DNA of 64,000 bases from Sodalis glossinidius str. 'morsitans' (GCF_000010085.1 NC_007712.1:992001-1056000); one strand, 5' to 3'; positions 9,470-19,285 are shown, numbered from the stretch's first letter. Made by a program: numbers and translations. Notes: generated by a model from the sequence alone, not told the origin.

Positions 9470-10237
9470 CAAAGAGCGTCGCGTGCCGAGACGTCCTCGC
9501 TTATGCCCGTTGGCAAAGCGCAGGCGCGGATGACCATTTGGTGGCTGGGAAAACAAAGCAGAAAAGGGCCAGGACGTGAGTAACGGGCGAGCCTGTAGGC
9601 AGGTTGCCGCGTCCGGCTCGGCCTGTGCCAGCACCGTTCCCATGGGATCCAGGATCAGGCTGTTACCGCTATAGTGGTGCCGATTGCCATCGTCGCCAAC
9701 GCGATTGCAGCCGGCGACATAAGCCTGATTTTTGATGGCGCGCGCCGCTGGCCAATTAGCGACGTACAGCGCCAGATCGTAGTCCTGCCGATTGCGCGAC
9801 CACAGCGGAAAGCGCAGGTCATAACAGACCAGCGGCAATATCCGCCAGCCTACCACCACCCGTTCCTGGCCGGCCTGATAATGGTGATGCTCGTAGGCCA
9901 TTCTGAACAGATGACGCTTATCATAGCGGTGCGTCACGCCGTTGGGCTGCACCAACAAGAAACGGTTGACCGCCCCCGCGGGCGTGGCGATGGCCGCGCT
10001 GCCACCTACCATTGCGCCAGGGCGCTGGGCCCAATCCCCAAGCCATGCCACTACCCGCTGCTCGGGCAGGGCGTTGCCTGCCGCTTCCATGGAGAAACCG
10101 GTAGTAAATATTTCCGGCAGGAGAATCAGATCTTGATCAATGAGCGGCGCCAGCAGGCGGTCAAAGTGTGCCAGATTTGCCTCGCCGTCCATCCACACCA
10201 GCGGCGGCTGCAACAGGCTAAGCGCTAAAGTCGACAT
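9278..10237 (-). CDS. yafV: Omega-amidase YafV (nitrilase family), altered C terminus, probably decaying
   Basis: Omega-amidase hydrolyses 2-oxoglutaramate and 2-oxosuccinamate in methionine salvage and glutamine transamination. The Glu-Lys-Cys triad is visible (LLPEIFTTGF, YDKRHLF, LPLVCYDLRF). Two faults stand out. About 10 residues are missing in frame after YVANWPA, where E. coli has PRSLHWQALL before the TARAI segment. After roughly residue 230 the normal ending is replaced by about 85 unrelated residues read antisense to puuE, which suggests a frameshift near 9560. E. coli YafV has 256 residues and this frame 319. It is translationally coupled to ybdL upstream (overlap at 10225-10237), whose broken state also argues for decay. 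Confidence 0.7.
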   Translation of the reverse strand: MSTLALSLLQPPLVWMDGEANLAHFDRLLAPLIDQDLILLPEIFTTGFSMEAAGNALPEQRVVAWLGDWAQRPGAMVGGSAAIATPAGAVNRFLLVQPNGVTHRYDKRHLFRMAYEHHHYQAGQERVVVGWRILPLVCYDLRFPLWSRNRQDYDLALYVANWPAARAIKNQAYVAGCNRVGDDGNRHHYSGNSLILDPMGTVLAQAEPDAATCLQARPLLTSWPFSALFSQPPNGHPRLRFANGHKRGRLGTRRSLLPVLRRMRFLVGMVGNPVVSDILTTANPHPFVLLDIIQKTLQHAKPARPAKYAAVHADGKHLG

Positions 10238-11026
10238 AAGCGCTCCGCGGCGGCGTCCAGCGTCTGATCGCCTTTAGCGAAGCACAGGCGGATTAGTTTA
10301 TGTGGGAAGGGGTCGGCGCAGAACACCGATAGCGGCTACGCCGACATGGGTGGTGAGCCACTCACAAAAGCTAACGTCGTCTTTATCGGAGAGGGCGCTG
10401 TAATCCGCCAGCAGAAAATAGGTGCCTTCACAAGGCAGCAGTTTCAACCGGCTGGGCGCCAGCGCCTGCATGAGGTGGTCGCGCCGCTGGTGATAGAACG
10501 CCGGCAGCTACTGCCAGTGCGCCGGCTCCTGGAGTAACATATCGGCGAGGGCCAGCTGTGCCGGCGTGTTGACCGCGAAGGTCAGATATTGGTGTATTTT
10601 GCGTACTTCGACGCTTAAGGCCGCCGGAGCTACGCAATAACCGACTTTCCAGCCGGTCATATGTATGTCTTGCCGAAGGAGGAAACGGCAATGGCACGTT
10701 GGCACAGTCCGTCATGGGCGAGCACGCTTTGATGGCCGCCATCGGCAAAACAGATATGTTCATACACTTCATCGCTCAAGACATAGATTTCCCGATCGGC
10801 GATGGCCTCGTGCAGTGGCGTGACGCCGGTCATCGGGGCATATTGATTGGCGCCCTGGCTTACATGCCAGGCCAGCCGGGATTTCAAATAGTCGGGACCG
10901 TCGAAATCGGGAAAGTCCCTGAGACAGGTTAATCGCCTGGTGGCGTTGCGCTAGCGCACTTATCCGGGTAAAGATGGTGGTGCCCAGCGCCGGAAGTTTA
11001 CTTTGCGGTACAAGCGGGGTACTCAT
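10225..11026 (-). pseudogene. ybdL: Methionine aminotransferase YbdL, broken
   Basis: The family is a PLP-dependent fold-type I aminotransferase of about 386 residues that transaminates 4-methylthio-2-oxobutyrate and methionine. The pieces are in order: LVPQSKLPALGTTIFTRISA, QGANQYAPMTGV, then SDEVYEHICF directly after LHEAIAD. The join drops about 100 residues that include much of the large domain. The PLP-lysine region SSFGKTY is present but in a shifted frame from MTGWKVGYCVAP. Several further frameshifts occur towards the end (IRLCFAKGDQTLDAAAERL). The stop overlaps the yafV start, as expected of an original ybdL-yafV operon working in one pathway. Confidence 0.88.
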
Positions 11027-11110
11027 GGCTAATATGACTCCTGATAGCCGGGTTTTCAGCCAATATAACATGCTGGCTATATTTGACAATCAAGACGTGT
11101 AGACGGCTAA

Positions 11111-11314
11111 ATGACGATCAAGGGCATCAGCCGCCCGGTGATCCTGGATGCGGTGCTGAATAAGCAGGGCGAGCATCCCATGGCTAAAAAAGCCACCGTG
11201 GGTTTCAATGCCACCACGACCATCAAACGTTCTGAGTTTAAAATGGGGCAGTTCGTGCCCAACGTGAGCGATGACGTCACCATCAGCATTTCGACAAAAG
11301 CGCTGGCAAAATAA
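11111..11314 (+). pseudogene. YceI-family protein, C-terminal fragment
   Basis: A 67-residue frame has the C-terminal strands of a YceI-like lipocalin-fold periplasmic protein (TIKGISRPVILDAVL, GFNATTTIKRSEF, VSDDVTISI). Full-length members are about 190 residues with a signal peptide; the N-terminal two thirds are absent. Family members bind polyisoprenoids. This piece starts at a chance ATG and is not expected to function. Confidence 0.7.
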
Positions 11315-11819
11315 TTACCCGCGCGCGGCCACGCCGGCGTGACACTGCTGCTGCCGGGGTGATCCTTCCGCCTGTCCGATGCGATCTCCACTGCCCTGCC
11401 TCCTCGTGACGCGGGACATTTTTTTCTCAGCTCCGGGCATCGCAGGCAGCGGAAAAACGTGCAACCCAATCCAGGCCGCGGCAAAGGGCGAAAATGGCGC
11501 GGCAGGCTAGGTTGCTGCCTTGGCGCTGCTTGCGACAACGGTGACTGCCGCCGCGCCGGCGCTGAATCCGGCAGCCGCAGCTGTTGTTGCTCTGGCACGG
11601 AATGCGCCAACCTATGGCTCGCTCTTGTCGCATTGTGCGCCGCGGCCATGTCCTCTCGATACCATTATGCAATACTATTATCAATAGATTTATTATCTGC
11701 CCATTTTATGAGATAGCGCAAACCGTCCGTCGGACCGGCGCTTCTCGCGGTACGGGCATTCCGGTAAACTGCTGCCGGAAAATATCTTTTATCGCCAGCC
11801 TTGATTGAGGGACGACCCC
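11315..11819. other. Gene-free stretch before gmhA
   Basis: About 500 bases where E. coli has ivy and fadE. No recognisable protein fragment was found on either strand; open frames here are GC-driven and lack motifs. The gmhA promoter must lie at the right edge, and GAGGGACGACCCC precedes its ATG. Confidence 0.4.
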
Positions 11820-12404
11820 ATGTATCAGGATTTGATTCGCAACGAACTTAACAAAGCCCTGCAAACGCTGCAAAATTTCCTCAGCGATGAGCGCCATATT
11901 CAGTCTATTGAAGACGCGGCCAAACTTATCGCCGATACCTTCAAAGCCGGCGGGAAGGTGCTCTCCTGCGGTAACGGCGGCTCACATTGCGACGCGATGC
12001 ATTTCGCCGAAGAATTGACCGGCCGCTATCGCGAGAATCGCCCGGGCTATCCCGCTATCGCCATCTCCGATCCCAGCCACCTGTCCTGTGTGAGCAATGA
12101 TTTCGGCTATGAGCAGGTCTTTTCACGCTACGTAGAAGCGGTGGGCAACAAGGGCGATGTGCTGGTCGGCATCTCGACCTCCGGCAACTCGGCGAACATT
12201 ATCCGCGCTATTGATGCCGCGCGCGCCAAAGGCATGCGGGTGATCGTCCTCACCGGCAAAGAGGGCGGCAAAATGGCCGGCAGCGCGGATGTAGAAATTC
12301 GCGTGCCGCATTTCGGCTATGCCGACCGCATTCAGGAAATCCATATCAAGGCTATCCATATCTTGATACTGCTTATCGAGAAAGAAATGGTGGCGCAGGG
12401 ATAA
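11820..12404 (+). CDS. gmhA: Sedoheptulose-7-phosphate isomerase
   Basis: The 194-residue SIS-domain enzyme (E. coli 192) converts sedoheptulose 7-phosphate to D-glycero-D-manno-heptose 7-phosphate, the first step towards ADP-heptose for the LPS inner core. The motifs CGNGGSHCDAMHFAEELTGR, ISDPSHLSCVSNDFGYE and GISTSGNSANI are present. The start is the ATG at 11820, matching MYQDLIRNEL. Preservation implies that the cell still makes a heptosylated core. Confidence 0.96.
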   Translation: MYQDLIRNELNKALQTLQNFLSDERHIQSIEDAAKLIADTFKAGGKVLSCGNGGSHCDAMHFAEELTGRYRENRPGYPAIAISDPSHLSCVSNDFGYEQVFSRYVEAVGNKGDVLVGISTSGNSANIIRAIDAARAKGMRVIVLTGKEGGKMAGSADVEIRVPHFGYADRIQEIHIKAIHILILLIEKEMVAQG

Positions 12405-12438
12405 CCCCTGTTCGGCAGGGGAGCGACAGGAGAGGGGC

Positions 12439-13206
12439 ATGTGTGAATTGCTCGGCATGAGCGCCAATGTACCAACGGATATCTGTTTCAGTTTTTCCGG
12501 CCTGGCGCAGCGCGGCGGTGGAACCGGACCGCACAAAGATGGCTGGGGAATCACCTTCTACGAAGGACTGGGCTGCCGCACGTTCAAGGATCCGCTGCCC
12601 AGCATCGACTCGCCCATCGCCCGGTTGGTGCAGGACTATCCGATCAAATCCTGCGCGGTGGTCTCACACATTCGTCAGGCCAATCGCGGTAGAGTGGCGC
12701 TGGAAAACACCCATCCTTTCACTCGCGAACTTTGGGGACGCCACTGGACCTTCGCTCATAACGGCCAATTGCGTGGCTACCGGACGCTGCAAACCGGCAA
12801 TTTCCGCCCGGTGGGGCAGACGGACAGCGAGCAGGCGTTTTGTTGGTTGCTGGCGCGCCTGGCGGAACGCTACCCGCACACGCCGCGCCATTGGCCGTCG
12901 GTATTCCGCTATATCGCCGGTTTAGCGAACACGCTGCGGCAAAAAGGGATTTTCAATATGTTGCTGTCCGACGGCTGCTACGTTATGGGCTATTGTTCCA
13001 GTCATCTGTATTGGATTACCCGGTGCGCGCCCTTTGGTAAAGCCACGTTGCTCGATCAGGATGTGGAAATCGATTTTCAAAAGCAGACCACGCCCAATGA
13101 CGTGGTCACGGTGATAGCCACCCAGCCGCTGACCGGCAATGAAACCTGGCAGCGGGTGGCACCGGGGGAATGGGTCTTATTCCGGCTTGGCGAGCGCGAA
13201 TTGTGA
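12439..13206 (+). CDS. yafJ: Class II glutamine amidotransferase YafJ
   Basis: The 255-residue protein (same length as E. coli) starts MCELLGMS, which places the Ntn nucleophile Cys at position 2 after Met removal. Also seen are GGTGPHKDGWGITFY, SHIRQANRG, NTHPF and FAHNGQLRGY, the standard glutaminase motifs. The amide acceptor is unknown. It follows gmhA by 34 nt and is probably co-transcribed. Confidence 0.9.
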   Translation: MCELLGMSANVPTDICFSFSGLAQRGGGTGPHKDGWGITFYEGLGCRTFKDPLPSIDSPIARLVQDYPIKSCAVVSHIRQANRGRVALENTHPFTRELWGRHWTFAHNGQLRGYRTLQTGNFRPVGQTDSEQAFCWLLARLAERYPHTPRHWPSVFRYIAGLANTLRQKGIFNMLLSDGCYVMGYCSSHLYWITRCAPFGKATLLDQDVEIDFQKQTTPNDVVTVIATQPLTGNETWQRVAPGEWVLFRLGEREL

Positions 13207-13209
13207 GAC

Positions 13210-13867
13210 GGCCGGTGCGCCGCTTTGCAACATCAGCGGCGCGCTTATCACATACTGACCATTTACCACCGATACTGCCGTCGGTTGATGGTGTTAGGCG
13301 AAATAGGCGTAACCGGGCGCAAGCTGGCTCCAGAATTTGTAATTAACTGAATAATGATGGCGCTGCATATTTGCCGGCGTCATGCGAAACGGAAATATAT
13401 TAATATTTACCTGCGCCTGACCATTAAGCAAAGCATCTTCCACATAGCGATAAATCTCCGCAATCGAAGAATCCGTCATGGCATAGCAGCCGATAGAGCG
13501 GCAATCGCCGTGAATCATCAGCTTGGCGCCTGAATAGCCCTGCTCCCGGTCATAGTCATTGGGGAAACCGATATTAATGGAGCGATAATAATGACTGTTC
13601 GGATTCAGATTGCGCGTGTCAATGGCGTAAAAACCCTCCGGACTCATGAAATCGCCTTCACGCCGTTTCGGGCCCAGTCCGCCGGAGAACTTGCAAATTT
13701 GAAAGCTGTCCACCAAATGGTATGCATTACCCATCTTGGCATACAGTTCCAAAATGCGTTCTTCTTTAAAGACTTGAATAAATACCGGTGAGCCTAATAG
13801 TTGTTGCTTAAGTTCCTGGCCGACTTTTGCCTGTAAGCATCGCCAACAGCAGCGCGAATCTGCGCAT
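13210..13867 (-). pseudogene. yafK: L,D-transpeptidase-family protein YafK (DpaA/LdtF), broken
   Basis: The family removes Braun lipoprotein from peptidoglycan in E. coli. The signal-peptide start MRRFALLLAML at 13867 is out of frame with the body, which begins at KVGQELKQQLLGSPVFIQVFK; a deletion lies between them. The catalytic motif is intact (MIHGDCRSIGCYAMT, Cys in SIGCYAMT). A TAA follows GYAYFA, after which homology goes on in frame (PTAVSVVNGQYVIS) to about 13210. A 152-residue frame remains open but has no signal peptide and no proper C terminus. The normal stop could not be placed, so the left boundary is approximate. Confidence 0.85.
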
Positions 13868-14009
13868 TGTCATTCCTGTTTCATCAAATAAATGAGCAGC
13901 CGGCCACGAACGTTACCGGCGGGACTGTCAACTGCCCGTGGGCAATCAGCGACAAGATATTACTGCTATTATTTTATCAAGATACATTTTGTATAGATGA
14001 GAATCCTTA

Positions 14010-14025
14010 CTGTATACTTGTACAA
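14010..14025 (+). promoter_or_regulatory. LexA (SOS) box-like site upstream of dinB
   Basis: CTGTATACTTGTACAA fits the LexA consensus CTG-N10-CAG except for the last base, and lies 15 nt before the dinB ATG, where E. coli dinB has its box. The gene it would control is dead. Confidence 0.55.
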
Positions 14026-14039
14026 GTCAAGGGGGCCGG

Positions 14040-15103
14040 ATGCGTAAAATCATACATGTCGATATGGATTGCTTTTTTGCCGCGGTCGAAATGCGCTACA
14101 ATCCGCACCTGCGCCACATCCCGTTGGCGATAGGCGGCAGCGCCGACCGCCGCGGCGTTTATCAGCACCGCCAACTATCCGGCACGACGCTTTGGTGTGC
14201 ACAGCGCCATGTCCACCGCCATGGCATTAAAATTCTGCCCCGATCTCACGGTGATCCCCGGTCGTATGGCGGTGTATAAAGAGGCGTCTGAGCATATCCG
14301 TTCCATCTTCGCCCGTTATACGGCGCTGATTGAGCCGCTGCCGCTGTATGAGGCGTTTATGGACGTCACCGACAGCGATTGCTGCAACGGCTCTGCCACA
14401 CTGGTGGCGCGCTCCATACGCCAGGAGATTGCCGATGAACTGCGGTTGAAGGCTTCCGCAGGCGTGGCGCCGGTTAAGTTTTTAGCGAAAATCGCCTCCG
14501 ATCTCAATAAGCCCAACGGCCAATATGTCATTACCTCCGCCGTTATGCCGGCGTTCTTATTACAGTTGCCGCTGGCGAAGATCCGGGGGTCGGTAAGGTG
14601 ACGGCCAAAAAACTCAGCGATATGGGGCTTGTCACCTGCGCGGACGTGCAGCAATTTGACCTGGCGACGCTATTGCGCCAGTTTGGCAAATTCGGCCGTA
14701 TCATTTGGGAACGCTCGCAGAGTATTGATGAGAGACAGGTTTCCGCCGATAGGCTGCGCAAGTCGGTGGGGTTCGAACGTACCCTGGCGCAAGATATCAC
14801 CCGCTGGAAGCGTGCGAGGAGATTATCGACCATCTTTCCCCCGAGCTGGAACGGCGTCTAGCCCGCGTGCGTCCCGATCTGCAGATGGCCCGTCAGGGTA
14901 TCAAACTCAAATTCGCCGATTTTCAGCAGACGACGCAGGAGTATGTCTGGCCGCGGCTGAATAAAACGGACTTGATCGCCATCGCGCGCCAGGCCTGGGA
15001 ACAGCGGCACGGCGATCGCGGCGTCCGGCTGGTGGGATTGCATGTCACGCTCATGGATCCGCAACTTGAGCGTCAGCTGTTGTTGAATTGGGAAGAGGAA
15101 TGA
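14040..15103 (+). pseudogene. dinB: DNA polymerase IV, broken
   Basis: A Y-family lesion-bypass polymerase of about 350 residues, here split by three frameshifts. One base is inserted after RRGV near 14160. One C is lost in the codons for IPGVGK near 14580. One base is lost near 14808, in the codons for RWEACEEII. All remaining segments match DinB up to RQLLLNWEEE. In addition the catalytic motif SLDEAYLDV reads PLYEAFMDV, so the metal-binding Asp103 is Tyr. That substitution alone would abolish activity and may have come first or after the frame was lost. Confidence 0.93.
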
Positions 15104-15267
15104 GATTCTCTCCTTTAGGCACGTAGCGGCCAATGGCCGCACGGGTCATACATGGGCGGTGAAAACGTCGCGCTCTGCTCACGCCCATGGCTGTTCTGGG
15201 CGTCGGGCTGATGAGCCACGTAGAAGAGAATGACGCGGTGGGCCTAACGGCGGTGGGGAGGCTGTCT

Positions 15268-15302
15268 CGTTGCGGCGCCGGCCAAAAGGCCAGCGCCGGT
15301 CT
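15268..15302 (-). terminator. GC-rich hairpin after pepD, possible terminator
   Basis: On the minus strand GGCGCTGGCC-TTTT-GGCCGGCGCC forms a strong stem with one mismatch at the end of pepD. It lacks a good T run, so it may only protect the 3' end or pause polymerase. Confidence 0.4.
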
Positions 15303-15305
15303 GGT

Positions 15306-16766
15306 TTATTTCTTGACGGGAATCGCTTTCAGCAGCGCGGTCAGCAGCTTCCAGTATTGGCCGACGCTCGCGATATGGACTTGCTCATCCGGCGAATGCG
15401 GGCCGGTAATGGTCGGCCCGATGGAGACCATATCCATCTCGGGATAGGGTTTTTTGAACAGCCCGCATTCCAGACCCGCATGAATCACCTGAATGTTGGG
15501 CATTTTGTCAAACAGCTGCCGGTAAATATCGCGCACCAAGTGTATCACCGGCGAGTTAGCGTCTGGCTTCCAGCCCGGATAGCTGCCTTTGGCGAAGGTG
15601 GTCGCGCCGGCCAGTCGCCCCAGCGCATGCATCATCCCTTCCACCTGTAGTTTGCCGCTGTCGATAAGCGAGCGGATCAGGCAGCGGATTTCGGCTTTGT
15701 CGGCCTTTATCGACACGACGCCAACGTTCAGCGACGTTTCCACAACGCCTTTTACATCATCGCTCATGCGGATGACGCCGTTCGGCATGGCATGGAGCAA
15801 CGCGATAAGCCGGTCGCTGCAGGCTTTGGTCAGCGCCTGTTCGCCGGGCTGGCTATCGCTAACGTCAAGCGCTGGTTTTTTCTCGACCGCCGTCAGTTCG
15901 CTTTCGATGGTGCTCAGAAAGGTGCGCGCCTGGAGACGCAAGCTGTCGACGTTTTCCTGCGGCAGCGCCAGAACGGCGAATGCTTCGCGCGGAATGGCAT
16001 TGCGCAGTGTCCCGCCGTGCAAATCCAGCAGACGGATGTCCAGCGTGGCGCAGAAATCTGCCAGGAAGCGAGCCAGCAACTTATTGGCGTTGCCGAGACC
16101 CAGATGGATATTGGCGCCGGAATGGCCGCCCTTCAAGCCGGTCAGCGCCACCCGCAACGTGTGATACCCGGCCGGTATTGCCTCGCGGCTAATCGGCAGC
16201 TGGGTCTTGAAGTCAACGCCGCCGGCGCAGCCCATATAAATCTCGCCTTCCTCTTCGGAATCGGTATTGATGAGGATCTCGCTCTGCAGCCAGCCGGGCT
16301 GCAGCCCGAAAGCGCCCTCCATACCGGTTTCCTCGGTCATGGTCAGCAGCACTTCCAGCGGACCATGCTCCAGGCTGTCGTCGGCCAGCACCGCCAGCGC
16401 TGACGCCATGCCGATGCCGTTATCGGCGCCGAGCGTGGTGCCGCGTGCCTTGACCCATTCGCCGTCTACCCAGGGCTTGATGGGATCCCGGGTGAAATCA
16501 TGCTGGGTATCGCTGTTTTTCTGCGGCACCATATCCAGATGCGCCTGCATCGCCACTGGACGGCGATTTTCGTAACCCGGCGTCGCCGGCTTGCGGATGA
16601 GGATATTGCCTACCTGGTCTCGTTCGGCGAACAGGCCCTTGTCCTGCGCCCACTGCACGATGTGCACTGCCAGCGCTTCCTCATGGTAGGACGGATGTGG
16701 GATTGAACAAATGTTGGCGAAAAGATCCCACAGCGGCTGCGGCGTAAGTTGAGACAATTCAGACAC
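15306..16766 (-). CDS. pepD: Aminoacyl-histidine dipeptidase (peptidase D)
   Basis: The 486-residue M20-family zinc peptidase (E. coli 485) cleaves dipeptides such as carnosine in the cytosol. Metal-binding and catalytic motifs are visible: His76 and Asp78 in MQAHLDMVP, Asp115 in GADNGIGMA, and the Glu pair in MTEETGMEG. The start is GTG at 16766 (VSELSQLTPQ), preceded by AGGAG, because SELSQL matches the family N terminus. It is divergent from gpt. Confidence 0.95.
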   Translation of the reverse strand: MSELSQLTPQPLWDLFANICSIPHPSYHEEALAVHIVQWAQDKGLFAERDQVGNILIRKPATPGYENRRPVAMQAHLDMVPQKNSDTQHDFTRDPIKPWVDGEWVKARGTTLGADNGIGMASALAVLADDSLEHGPLEVLLTMTEETGMEGAFGLQPGWLQSEILINTDSEEEGEIYMGCAGGVDFKTQLPISREAIPAGYHTLRVALTGLKGGHSGANIHLGLGNANKLLARFLADFCATLDIRLLDLHGGTLRNAIPREAFAVLALPQENVDSLRLQARTFLSTIESELTAVEKKPALDVSDSQPGEQALTKACSDRLIALLHAMPNGVIRMSDDVKGVVETSLNVGVVSIKADKAEIRCLIRSLIDSGKLQVEGMMHALGRLAGATTFAKGSYPGWKPDANSPVIHLVRDIYRQLFDKMPNIQVIHAGLECGLFKKPYPEMDMVSIGPTITGPHSPDEQVHIASVGQYWKLLTALLKAIPVKK

Positions 16767-16929
16767 GATAAAAAACTCCTGTGATATCGTAAAAACCGCG
16801 CTGGCGGCGGTGAGCGGCCGGCGGCGGCGCAACCCTGGTGTACCAAGGATATCACTTTACTTTACCTGAGGGTAAAACTGAGGTTAAAAAGGGGGAGGTA
16901 CTGGTATTTGGACGGCTGCGTCTGAATTT

Positions 16930-17388
16930 ATGAGCGAAAAATACGTCGTCACCTGGGACATGTTGCAAATCCACGCGCGTACTATGGCTAAACTCCTGCT
17001 GCCCGCTGAACAATGGAAAGGGATTATCGCGGTCAGCCGCGGCGGCCTGGTGCCCGGCGCTTTGCTGGCGCGCGAGCTGGGGATCCGCCACGTGGATACC
17101 GTATGCATCGCCAGTTATGACCATGACAATCAACGCGACCTGAACGTGTTAAAACGGGCGGAAGCGGACGGAGAAGGGTTTATCGTGGTTGACGATTTGG
17201 TAGATACTGGCGTTACCGCTAAAGCCATTCGCGAAATGTACCCCAAGGCGCACTTCGTCACCATTTTTGCCAAACCGGCCGGCCGTCCGCTGGTGGATGA
17301 CTATATTATCGACATCCCGCAAAATACCTGGATTGAGCAGCCCTGGGATATGGGCGTGGTGTTTGTGTCGCCGCTGGCGGGCAAATAA
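16930..17388 (+). CDS. gpt: Xanthine-guanine phosphoribosyltransferase
   Basis: The 152-residue enzyme (as in E. coli) salvages guanine, xanthine and to a lesser extent hypoxanthine with PRPP. The PRPP-binding motif VVDDLVDTGVTA and the N-terminal ISRGGLVPGALLAREL-type loop (AVSRGGLVPGALLAREL here) are intact. It precedes frsA as in E. coli. Confidence 0.97.
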   Translation: MSEKYVVTWDMLQIHARTMAKLLLPAEQWKGIIAVSRGGLVPGALLARELGIRHVDTVCIASYDHDNQRDLNVLKRAEADGEGFIVVDDLVDTGVTAKAIREMYPKAHFVTIFAKPAGRPLVDDYIIDIPQNTWIEQPWDMGVVFVSPLAGK

Positions 17389-17578
17389 TCTGTCTGCTGC
17401 GCCAAGCCTGGGAGCGGTTACAGCTGGCGCCGGACGCGAATTCGGCTTGTGCCGCACAGCGGCTATTTGTCTCTGCCGGCGCCCGGCATCGCCGAGCGTT
17501 TGTTTTTTGTGGGCTGAATGGTTAACCTTGCAGGCATCGTTCTGGAATTCCAGCCCCCGTCTTTGGAGACGATGCTCG

Positions 17579-18817
17579 ATGGCAGGTAACAATCTGAGCG
17601 AAACCCTATTCAAACCCTCGGTTAAACACCGTGAGACCTCCACGCTGGTGGCCCGCGTCCGTCATGACGGGCAAAATAGGATAATGTCGGAGTTAGACGG
17701 GGCCAATCCCGGCAACTGGTACCGGTTAATCAATCGTCTGATGTGGATTTGGCGCGGCATCGATCCCTGGGAGATCGAGGAGGTCCTGGCGCGTATCGCC
17801 GCGAGTCGCGCGCCCCACACTAACGATCGGCTGCTGGATACCGTCATAGGCTACCGCGGCGGCAATTGGATCTACGAATGGTGCCATCAGGGGATGGTCT
17901 GGCAGCAGCGCGCAATGGAAGGCGTTGACGGCGCTACCGTGGCGCGCGACTGGCTACAGGCGGCCCGCTTTTACAGCATCGCCAGTTATCCGCATTTGAA
18001 AGGCGATATGCTGGCGGAGCAGGCGCAGACGCTGGCCAATCACGCCTGGGAAGAGGCGGCCAAACACCTGCCGCATGAAATCAAACAATTGGATTTCCCG
18101 ATCGGCGGCGGCAATGTGACCGGTTTCCTGCATCTGCCGCCGACGGGGCAGGCTCCCTATCCGACGGTGCTGGTTTGCGGCAGTCTGGATATGTTGCAAA
18201 ACGATACCTATCGACTGTTTGACGATTACTTCGCCCCGGCGGGCCTGGCAATGCTGACCATCGATATGCCCTCCATCGGCTTTTCCGCCAAATGGAAACT
18301 CAGTCAGGACACCAGTTTTTTACACCAGCAAGTGTTGCGCGGTCTGGATGCCGTCCCCTGGGTTGACCAGCGCCGCGTCAGCGCTTTCGGTTTCCGCTTC
18401 GGCGCCAGCATCGCGGTCAGGCTCGCCTACCTGGAACCGCAGCGGCTCAGAGGCGTCGCCTGCCTCGGTCCGGTCGTGCATGCGTTACTGACCGACAGCC
18501 AAAGACAGGACAGCGCACCGGATATGTACCTCGATGTGCTGGCCAGCCGCATCGGCATGGCCGGCGTCTCTGACGGTGCGCTGAAAACCGAGCTGAACAG
18601 CTATTCTCTCAAAGTGCAGGGGCTGCTCGGCCGTCATTGTCCGACGCCGATGCTGGCGGGCTGCTGGCCCGACGATCCCTTTTGCCCGCCGGCCGAGGCG
18701 CAGTTGATCGTCTCTTCCTCGCGGGCGGGTAAATTATTGCCGATTAATTCATCACCGCTATACCGCAATTTCCATCTGGCGTTAACACAAATCAGCCGCT
18801 GGCTGAAAACAATTTGA
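17579..18817 (+). CDS. frsA: FrsA (YafA), alpha/beta-hydrolase-fold esterase-like protein
   Basis: The 412-residue protein (E. coli 414) matches FrsA over its length: RLINRLMWIWRGIDPWE, GYRGGNWIYEW, an alpha/beta-hydrolase core with VLVCGSLDMLQ and AFGFRFGASIAVRLAY, and LGRHCPTPML near the end. E. coli FrsA binds unphosphorylated EIIA-Glc and shifts metabolism towards fermentation. The frame is open about 100 codons upstream through gpt, but the ATG at 17579 (NLSETLFKP) is the homologous start. Confidence 0.93.
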   Translation: MAGNNLSETLFKPSVKHRETSTLVARVRHDGQNRIMSELDGANPGNWYRLINRLMWIWRGIDPWEIEEVLARIAASRAPHTNDRLLDTVIGYRGGNWIYEWCHQGMVWQQRAMEGVDGATVARDWLQAARFYSIASYPHLKGDMLAEQAQTLANHAWEEAAKHLPHEIKQLDFPIGGGNVTGFLHLPPTGQAPYPTVLVCGSLDMLQNDTYRLFDDYFAPAGLAMLTIDMPSIGFSAKWKLSQDTSFLHQQVLRGLDAVPWVDQRRVSAFGFRFGASIAVRLAYLEPQRLRGVACLGPVVHALLTDSQRQDSAPDMYLDVLASRIGMAGVSDGALKTELNSYSLKVQGLLGRHCPTPMLAGCWPDDPFCPPAEAQLIVSSSRAGKLLPINSSPLYRNFHLALTQISRWLKTI

Positions 18818-18884
18818 AAAGTTAATATAGCACTACCGTTTGTTTGCTCCTTAAGGTGAACAATAAGCAAAGTGAGGTTATAGC

Positions 18885-19285
18885 ATGGCGTTAGTGCGTG
18901 GGCATCCCAGGGGCAAGATATTGAAAGGTTTTAGCGCCCTCGGCCCCTATATTCGTGAAGGGCAGTGCAGCGACAACCATTTTTCTTCGACTGTCTTGCG
19001 GTATGCATCAATATGCAGCCTGCGCCCGAAAAACGTGAATTTTGGGGCTGGTGGATCAATTTGGAAGCGGAAGCGAAACGTTACACCTACACCTACCATC
19101 TGGGTAAGTTCGACAAAGAAGGCAAATGGACCGAAAGCGAGTTTAGCGATTAGGACGTTATCGAGAAACTGGAAAGTTCGCTACGTGCCTTTCATACCCG
19201 CCTGCGCGCGTATATTGAAACGCTGAACATGACGCTGGAGACAGCCGATGCGTTCAAAGAGCAGCCATTCAATCTTACCGCCTGA
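18885..19285 (+). pseudogene. crl: Crl, sigma-S assembly factor, broken
   Basis: Crl (about 133 residues) binds sigma S and promotes holoenzyme formation on stationary-phase and curli genes. The start (GHPRGKILKGFSALGPYIREG) is intact. A frameshift follows DNHF, and the next part (FFFDCLAVCINMQPAPE, REFWGWWINLEAEA) continues in another frame. A TAG stop lies at about 19151, after which DVIEKLESSLRAFHTRL and NLTA-stop complete the protein at 19285. Two lesions make it non-functional. phoE, which lies between crl and proB in E. coli, is absent. Confidence 0.93.

Noticed and set aside
9674..10228. 184-codon frame antisense to yafV
   Set aside because: Mirror frame of the nitrilase gene without motifs.
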